The notes below the pieces were generated by a model, which saw only the letters and a list, made by a program, of their open reading frames with translations, ran no database searches and had not been told where the DNA came from. Positions 57,250-64,000 of a stretch of 64,000 bases of DNA are shown here, in pieces. The DNA lies in NCBI GenBank assembly GCA_025506515.1, contig CM046453.1, positions 31,993,845 to 32,057,844 on the forward strand. Direction: 5' to 3'. Numbering within the stretch: the stretch's first letter is position 1; every line of letters starts with the position of its first letter. The position numbers were made by a program, and so were the translations under genes. Source of the DNA: Flaveria trinervia (lineage: Eukaryota; Streptophyta; Magnoliopsida; Asterales; Asteraceae).

Positions 57250-57262
57250 CCAAGGGGGAGTT
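57250..57262 (+). promoter_or_regulatory. Polypurine tract of E
   Basis: CCAAGGGGGAGTT, 12 nt after the aORF stop, directly before the 3' LTR. Confidence 0.9.
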
Positions 57263-57996
57263 TGTTGGTGCATATATGTCCCTAGATCATGTTATGAATG
57301 TAATAGATCTTGTTTGTCTAATTCTGATGTAATGGTTCGAATGATTAATGAAATGATATTGATTTTCTGGTATTTATAACATTTAATATTTCATTAATGA
57401 GTCGATGTTGAATTGGTTAATTAGGTTTGTGACTGTTTGAAGTGTCATGCATAATGTTATAATGTAAAATACGCTCAAACTTGGTGAAGTGAAGTTCTCA
57501 TGCGTCCGACTGGACCATGCGTCCCAACAGTGATCATGCGTCCGAATGGCCATGCGACTAAGTGTCCATGCGCCTAAATAATCCATACGCATGAATAACT
57601 TCGTACAAATGACTCAGTCGCACGACTGAACACTCAGTCGTGCGGATGAATCAACCGTATGGTTCAATCGCACGACTGAATCGTACTAATGGTTCAGTCG
57701 CACGAATGAACAATACTAACCTATAAATAGAACCCAATTCATGGGAAAACAAGAGAATTTGATTCTATTTTCAATTCCAGACGTACCCTAGCGTCCAGAA
57801 ACCTCCAAGTTGATACTCCAAGTTCATAGAACATTGTAGATCGATTCTTAATCGATTCTAAACGTTTGATTCAATACTTTATTGATTCTACGTGCGTTCT
57901 CACTTATTGGATCGCCAATCAAATAGGATTTCACACTATTTGGTTTGGTTTACACGTTAATCATTAGGTATTTTGTTCAAATACGAGGTCCTAACA
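57263..57996 (+). repeat. 3' LTR of E
   Basis: 734 bp, TGTTGGTGCA...GTCCTAACA, same length as the 5' LTR. TATAAATA at 57722-57729; perfect CAGTCGCACGACTG at 57615-57628. Followed by target copy ATGTT. Confidence 0.95.
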
Positions 57997-58001
57997 ATGT
58001 T

Positions 58002-58519
58002 AAATCCTAGAGACACAGAGTGATCATTCTCCATTGATTTAACTTTATCAGGCCTTAGACATCTTACTCTCAACGAATAAGAGGGACAAATTCCATCTTG
58101 ATAACATACGTCTCTCACAATTACCTTATATCATACCTGAACTCAGACTTATGTACTGCCATGTTTCAAAACTGCGAAGAGATAAGTAAAAGTATAATAT
58201 TTGGTAAATATCAAGACCCAATATGTGTCTCAGGTCAGAGGATACCAATGATGTTCGCCTTTACTCAAAATTACTTATGATCAAACAGAAAAACTCCATG
58301 TAGTATATTTGAGATGCAGGTAAGTCCAATATTTGCATCCCATAAATATCTATGAACTTTGGCAGCAACCTTTTGCTCTACAAGCATGAACAACTACGGA
58401 CATTCTGAGTAAATACTTTACTCATGGATTTTAAACATTGAAAATAGGAATATTAGTTAAATCATTATAACCGAATAATTCATTCAAGTAATAAAGGGTT
58501 ACAATATCTCAATACAAAA
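58002..58519 (-). other. Post-pol 3' region of element J
   Basis: About 520 bp between J RNase H and the E insertion, AT-rich, no gene. It continues on the other side of E at 43884-44046, then reaches the J polypurine tract. Confidence 0.65.
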
Positions 58520-59223
58520 TTAAAGATCAAATCCAGTCACTAGAATATTGAAGTCCCATGGCACAAGCATTATTTTCATGCTTTGCCTTTTCAAGAAGCT
58601 TCGTGAGTGGATCCGCAATGTTTTGATCCGTGTGAACTTTGCGAATACATATCTTTCCCTTTTCAACTTCGTCCCTTTTGTAGTTAATATTCGTTCAATG
58701 TGCCTTGTCTTTTGATGTGCACGGGGTTCTTTGATTTGAGCAATCGCACCCTCGTTATCACAAAGAATTTCTAGGGGGTCCTGAATGGAAGGGACCACCC
58801 CTAGATCGGCAATGAACTTCTTTAACCATGCAGCTTCCTGAGCTGCTAATGAAGCAGCAATGTATTCTGATTCTGTAGTTGATAATGCCACAACATCTTT
58901 CTTAGAGCTCTTCCAAGAGATTGCTCCTCCATTCAAGATGAAAACTTATCCCGATTGTGATCGTGAATCATCCCGATCAGTTTGGAAACTCGCAACCGTG
59001 TAACCTTTTACTACGAGCTCTTCTCACCAGATCCATAGATTAGGAACATATCTTTAGTCCTCCTTAGGTACTTAAGTATGTTCTTAACAGCCATCCAATG
59101 ACTGCTTCCAGGATTTTGTTGATATCGGCTTGTCATGCTCAAGGCGCATGACACGTCCGGTCTAGTGCATATCATTGCATACATGATGGATCCTATAGTA
59201 GATGCATACGAGATTCCCTTCAT
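58520..59223 (-). pseudogene. pol: copia RNase H, element J
   Basis: Follows RT on the minus strand: SYASTIGSIMYAMICTRPDV (59210-59150), then VKGYTVASFQTD near 58990, STTESEYIAAS (58880) and ILCDNEGAI (58770). The first catalytic Asp of the usual YTDASF motif is Val. There is a stop in the SGYVFILNG stretch (58946) and a frame change after HIERI (near 58680). It would be inactive. Confidence 0.85.
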
Positions 59224-60434
59224 TTGTCTTGCTCATCCTTCGAGCTTGGACATTGAGTCTTACTCAATATCATTCCTCTTTGAATAGGTACGGTACCTTT
59301 CTTTGAGTTTTCCATCTTAAACCTTTTCAAGATCTTATCAATGTATGCACTTTGATTCAAACCTATCAACCGCCTTGATCTATCCCTATAGATCTTTATT
59401 CCTAAAATATAGGCGGCTTCACCAAGATCCTTAATGGAGAAACAGCTTCCAAGCCAGGCTTTTACACCTTCCATGGTTGGAATGTCATTTCCAAATAGTA
59501 GGATGTCATCGGCATACAATACTAAGAAGATGGTGATGCTCCCACTAGCCTTCTTATATACACATGCTTCATCAGCGTTTTTGATGAACCCAAATTTGGT
59601 TATTTCATCATCAAAATGGTGATTCCAACTTCTTGATGCTTGCTTCAATCCATAGATTGATTTCTTTAACTTGCATACTTTGTCAGGATGTTTTGAGTTG
59701 ACAAAACCTTCAGGCTGAACCATATAGACATCTTCCTCAAGATATCCATTTAGAAAAGCAGTTTTGACATCCATTTGCCAAATCTCATAATCATAATGAG
59801 CAGCTATGGCAAATAATATCCTAATAGACTTTAGCATTACAACTGGTGAGAAGGTTTCATCATAATCAACCCCTTGAGTTTGAGTGAAACCTTTTGCTAC
59901 AAGTCTAGCTTTATAAGTATCCAAGTTTCCATGCATATCAGTTTTCTTCTTGAAAACCCACTTACTTCCAACTATCTTGGAGTTAAGAGGTGGTTCAACC
60001 AAGTCCCATACTTGGTTGTCATACATGGATTGCATCTCAACGTTCATGGCTTCAAGCCATTTGTCACAATCCAAATTGGACATTACATTATGATAGGTGG
60101 TTGGTTCATCTGAATCTACCACATAGCATCCTTCTACAAAAAATCCATATATTTCAGGTGGATTACTAATTCTACCAGATCTGTGAACGTTCTGTGCAAT
60201 TTCATCAACCACTTGATCATTTTCAACATCCTTATGTTGAGTTCTAGTATCAACCAAACGTATATCGGTTTGTGGTTCTTGATCCACCTCAAGATCCACA
60301 GTTCTACTACTAGTTCCTTCCGTAAGGAACTTAGCTTCTAAGAACTCAGCCTTCTTGGCAACAAACTCCTTTTGTTCCAATGGATCATAGAAATAATATC
60401 CCATAGAATCTCTAGGATATCCAATGAGATACAC
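59220..60434 (-). pseudogene. pol: copia reverse transcriptase, element J (open, 404 codons)
   Basis: An uninterrupted stretch covers the linker after integrase (HRSGRISNPPEIYGF) and the RT: WVFKKKTDMHGNLDTYKARL, ARLVAKGFTQTQGVDYDETF, QMDVKTAFLNGYLEEDVYMV, KSIYGLKQASRSWNHHFDDE and YADDILLFGND. The Asp pair of YADD is intact. This is the best-preserved enzyme domain in the window, but neighbouring integrase and RNase H are damaged, so pol as a whole is a pseudogene. J differs clearly from A/E: YADD rather than YVDD, shorter gag, and no aORF between RNase H and the polypurine tract. Confidence 0.9.
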
Positions 60435-61741
60435 TTAGTGGAACGGCTTTCAAGCTTGTTTGAGGTGGGAGTCTTAACATAAGCCTCACAATCCCATACC
60501 TTTAAATATGACAGTGATGGAACCCTTCCATGCCATATTTCAAAAGGTGTCGTTTCCACTTTCTTGGTTGGGGCCATATTCAAAATACGGGCCGCAGAGA
60601 GTAAAGCAAAACCCCAAAATGATAGAGGCAGTGAGCTTCTAGCCATCATAGATCGAACCATATCTAATAGAGTTTGATTTCTCCTCTCAGACACGCCATT
60701 ATCTTGTGGTGTTCCAGGTGGAGATAGTTATGAGACAATACCACAACTTCTAAGATGATCTCTAAAAGCATCACTTAGGTATTCACCTCCTCTACCGGTG
60801 TGGAGAATTTTTATTTTCTTATTGAGTTGATTTTCTACTTCATTTTGGAAGATTTTGAACAATGCAAAAGCTTCATCTTTGTGTCATAACAAGTACACAT
60901 AACCATATCGACTATAGTCGTCGGTAAAGGTAATGAAGTATCTTTCATGGTACCTAGTCATTTAAAGAAACATGAATTTCATTCTCAATAAATGACAAAA
61001 TATAACCATATTGTCTTAATTGGGCAACAGAAATAATGTTCCTAGTCTTGGTGTTCCATATTGTCTTAGAGTTTGATTTCTCCTCTCGGACACGTCATTA
61101 TCTTGTGGTGTTCCAGGTGGATATAGTTATGAGACAATACCACAACTTCTAAGATGATCTCTAAAAGCATCACTTAGGTATTCGCCTCCTCTATCGGTGC
61201 GGAGAATTTTTATTTTCTTATTGAGTTGATTTTCTACTTCATTTTGGAAGATTTTGAACATTTCAAAAGCTTCATCTTTGTGTCTTAACAAGTACACATA
61301 ACCATATCGACTATAGTCATCGGTAAAGGTAATGAAGTATCTTTCATGGTACCTAGTCATTGGCTTAAAGGGACCACATACATCCGAATGTATGATGCCT
61401 AATAAATCTTTTTCCCGTTCGGACATACCGCTAAAAGGTGCCTTAGTCATTTTACCTTGTAAACAAGATTCACATACATCGAATGAATCATATTCATTTG
61501 CTTTTAAAAGACCGTTCTTTTGAAGTGTTTGTATGCGCTTCTTGTTTATATGCGCAAGACGGCAATGCCAAAGATAGGTATCACTCAAATCCAATTTGAG
61601 TTTCTTAGTGGTGGTCTGGTACAATGAGCTATTACATAATGTGTTTTCACGAACCAATTCATAAATACCATTAATAGGAATAGCTTTAAAATAAAACGTG
61701 CCATCTAAAGAAACATGAATTTCATTCTCAATAAATGACAA
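60338..61741 (-). pseudogene. pol: copia integrase, element J, with internal tandem duplication
   Basis: Zinc site LWHCRLAHINKKRIQTLQKN ... CESC (61580-61450), core IIHSDVCGPFKPMTRYHERY and ILRTDRGGEYLSDAF, then after a repeated segment ERRNQTLLDMVRSMMARSSL. All three catalytic positions occur. The core segment 61067-61360 is repeated at 60668-60961, with a copy of protease-integrase boundary sequence between them, which breaks the frame. Confidence 0.85.
60668..61466 (-). repeat. 399-bp tandem duplication in J integrase
   Basis: 60668-60961 and 61067-61360 are near-identical at a 399-bp offset. 60962-61019 matches about 61703-61765. The duplicated block lost its middle (equivalent of 61361-61702) before or during duplication. 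Confidence 0.82.
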
Positions 61742-61856
61742 AACAAAACCATATTGTCTTAATTGTTCAAAATTACTTCCAAACCATTTGGAAGCTTCAA
61801 GATGTAGTCCCCTTAGCCTTCAACTTGAACATATGCCCCATTGCCCATGAAGAGGC

Positions 61857-62941
61857 TCACATCCCCTTTCTTGAAGTCCTTACTTCTTTTGAACCCTTGC
61901 AATAAGTTGCAAATATGAGTTCCACATCCGGTATCGAATACCATGTGTTAGAGGATATTAAATTTAGACCAATATGGATCATGAAACATGTACTTGAGGT
62001 TTGCCCGGCATCCCTCTTTGCATGCAACTCTTTGAGATGGACAAGGCAATTTCTTGCCCAATGTCCAATCTCCCCACACTTAAAGCATGGGTCATTTGAA
62101 GCAACCTTTTGCTTCTTCTCCGTTGGTTTTGGTGGTGGCGCTCTTACCACTCCCTTTCCTTTTCCCCTAATGTGCCCTTTACTCTTGGCAACATTTGCCT
62201 TGGGTGCGGGATGAGGCCTCTTCTTGTTCCCACCTTCATTGATGGTGAGAACGGGTAAAACCCTTTTACCCATGGCCGCCTCGACAGTTTTGAGCATAGA
62301 GTGAAGCTCACTTATGTTCTTGTCCCACCCGCTCATGTTATAATTCATGACAAAATTGTCAAACCTTTTTGACAAAGAGTTGAGGATCAAATCCATAGCC
62401 AACTCTTTTGAGACAGGACAATTTAGCCTTTCGAGGCGGTCAATGTGGCTTTTCATCTTAAGTACATAAGATGAAACAGATTGGGTGTCGTCCATACGAC
62501 ACGCATGGAGTGCTCGAACCGTTTCGAAGCGCTCAACCCGTGCTTGTTGTTGGAACGTTTCCTTCAACTCGGTTATCATTTCGTATGCTCCATGATGTTC
62601 ATACTCCTTTTGGAGATCTGGGTCATACTAGCCAACATAAGGCAAGACACTTGGACTGAGTACTCAGTGTATTTCACCCAATTATTATAGGCCTACTCAT
62701 CATCCTCACTAGGTTGATCGGGAATCGGATCGTCTAATATGTATGATCATTTCTCTTACTTGAGAACAATTCTCAAATTTTGAAACCAATCAATAAAATT
62801 ATTATGGTTTAGACGCTCCTTTTGGAGAATGGTTCTTAGTGATAGTGAGTGAGCGGTCGGGATTTCATTGTTATCATTATTGTTGGTGGCCGTCTACAAA
62901 ATGTCATAAAGTTCAATTTTAGTAATTTCGATATTGTTCAT
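61857..62941 (-). pseudogene. gag: copia gag and protease start, element J
   Basis: Start ATG at 62941 on the minus strand (MNNIEITKIELYDIL). The first third (62941-62580) has several stops. A 240-codon open stretch then covers the gag domain (ELKETFQQQARVERFETVRA, LILNSLSKRFDNFVMNYNMS) and one complete zinc knuckle, CFKCGEIGHWARNC (about 62085-62044), the only gag in the window whose main knuckle is intact. The protease site DTGCGTHICN lies at about 61940-61910 in another frame. Confidence 0.85.
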
Positions 62942-64000
62942 ATTTTAATAATTAAAACCCATTTTAAGTGTCTTACATAATTTTAAATCTAGAATCAAAC
63001 GTTACATTTAAATAGTGGTTAGGGGACCTTTATCCGATTATATAAATTAACAATGTAGTCAACGTTTTTCAATTGCAACCCTTTGCAACTTCTTGGGTAT
63101 GGGATCAACTTTAAAACATCATATGTATAGTTGGCATGTTATCCCATCAACACCTTTTTAAACCATATTGTAGGTGATCCATTTAACATAGTTTGCAAAT
63201 AAAGTTACCCTACTTGCACACACATGTGAGTTCTCCAACATAAGTGGTTAGGTGACCTTTATCCCATAAATGGTATCCCCACCTCAAGTCACAAGTTATC
63301 TCAAAATGATTAGGTGACCTTTATCCCATTAGGAGTTTCCAAATGACTCAAGTGTTATGCAAAAGGATGGTGTTAAACTTGTTTATAAAATAAATTTATA
63401 GATTTCATAATCTTAGTTTAGAAAACTCTATGTACATTATATTTGCATGCTTTCAAATACAAGGCACCCTATGGTTCACTTTTAATAAAACCTCTTTTAT
63501 TAAAACCATTAATCCTTTTAATAACCTTTTATTAGCTACTTAATGATAAAGAACCATCAAATTTTTAGCTTGTAAAGTTTGTTAAGGAGTTTGTAATGCA
63601 TATCCAAATATCAACCAAACAATCAAATAACAAACATCCAAACAAGCATAAACATACAAACATGGGTGCATAACCATAGCCACTAAGTTGACCACACTTG
63701 TTTGCCATTACAAGTGTTGTCATAAGGGCTTTCCTAAGGGTTGAGATGACACATCCAAATGTGTCCATGAACTCCCACTTGAAACCACATCCAAAAGCTT
63801 CAAGTGTCCATGTCTGGTGTGTCCTTCTTTGAGTCTTAATCTTGTGCATCTTCTTTTACAAAATCATATCCTAATACAATTTTTCTAATAAAAGGAATGC
63901 ACCTAATCTATTTATTACATAACCAAATGAATAAATAAATTACAACCCAAGATACAAAGCACAAAACTACAACCCAAGATACAAAGCACAAAACTACAAC
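62942..64000 (-). other. Leader region of element J with repeats
   Basis: No ORF I can support. TTAGGTGACCTTTATCCCAT-like units occur three times (about 63020, 63246, 63308). The window ends in a 27-bp tandem repeat, TACAACCCAAGATACAAAGC plus 7 nt, at 63941-64000. No primer site or 5' LTR is reached. Confidence 0.6.
63941..64000. repeat. 27-bp tandem repeat at window end
   Basis: Two complete copies (63941-63967, 63968-63994) and the start of a third at the window edge. Identical by eye. Confidence 0.85.

Larger units (their letters stand above)
44052..57996 (+). mobile_element. Structurally complete Ty1/copia element E with internal aORF unit
   Basis: 13,945 bp bounded by two 734-bp LTRs and a perfect 5-bp target duplication ATGTT (44047-44051 and 57997-58001). 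Order: LTR, primer site, leader, gag, pol, post-pol non-coding, internal promoter, intron, aORF with intron, polypurine tract, LTR. The two LTRs differ at very roughly 35-40 positions by eye (about 5%), consistent with an old insertion. All ORFs are broken. Inserted into the post-pol region of element J. Confidence 0.93.

Noticed and set aside
63565..63849. 94-codon minus ORF in the J leader
   Set aside because: No recognisable motif, upstream of gag in an untranslated leader with repeats; not supported as a gene.
1..64000. Host genes, tRNA or rRNA genes
   Set aside because: Every coding signal with recognisable motifs belongs to a retrotransposon; I saw no tRNA cloverleaf A/B-box pair or rRNA sequence. 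A tRNAscan or Rfam search could still reveal something small.

Overview
The window looks like intergenic heterochromatin from a large flowering-plant genome. I see no host gene, tRNA, rRNA or CRISPR array in 64 kb. Nearly all of it can be assigned to LTR retrotransposons or their debris: Ty1/copia elements with initiator-Met-tRNA primer sites, and Ty3/gypsy chromovirus-type elements with a C-terminal chromodomain-like integrase tail. All coding regions carry stops, frameshifts or deletions. The extra open reading frame found downstream of copia pol resembles, from memory, a family abundant in Asteraceae genome annotations. A composite-family plant is my best guess, unverified.

Layout, as an onion. 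The outermost layer is a plus-strand copia element, C. Its left half lies outside the window, its pol resumes at 30362 exactly at the reverse-transcriptase YVDD site, and its extra ORF ends near 42575. C is split by gypsy elements G1 and G2 (1-129 and 20896-30361). G1 is in turn split by a tandem copia array, A and B, arranged LTR-A-LTR-B-LTR (130-20895). Inside C's 3' half lie a 2.7-kb solo LTR (32090-34836, minus), a second solo LTR (36166-36917, plus) and a gag-only non-autonomous element H (37661-40940, minus). A minus-strand copy of the extra ORF, D, follows at 42576-43332. Then comes a minus-strand copia element J (pol and gag 58520-62941, 3' LTR start at 43869). J is interrupted by a structurally complete 13.9-kb copia element E (44052-57996) with a 5-bp target duplication.

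The most interesting biology is in the A/B/C/D/E copia group. Downstream of pol these elements carry a conserved non-coding stretch, then a tandem array of short dyads, a TATA box, about 140 nt of leader, a GT...AG intron of about 530-590 nt, and a roughly 1,060-1,090-codon ORF (here called aORF) that itself holds a second intron of about 146 nt. The same dyad-array-plus-TATA layout occurs in the LTRs. So the element appears to hold two transcription units: an LTR-driven gag-pol unit and an internally promoted, spliced aORF unit. The dyad arrays (consensus CANTCGNNCGANTG, with co-varying arms) also occur in non-coding parts of the unrelated gypsy LTRs. Other structural signals are four hairpins with co-varying stems and a constant loop, a conserved twin 39-nt repeat, and a polypurine-tract-like sequence just after pol.

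Limits: all boundaries and splice sites were read by eye from sequence comparison within the window. Lineage names (SIRE-like for A/B/C/E, Tekay-like for G1/G2) are inferences from motif recall, not from a phylogeny.
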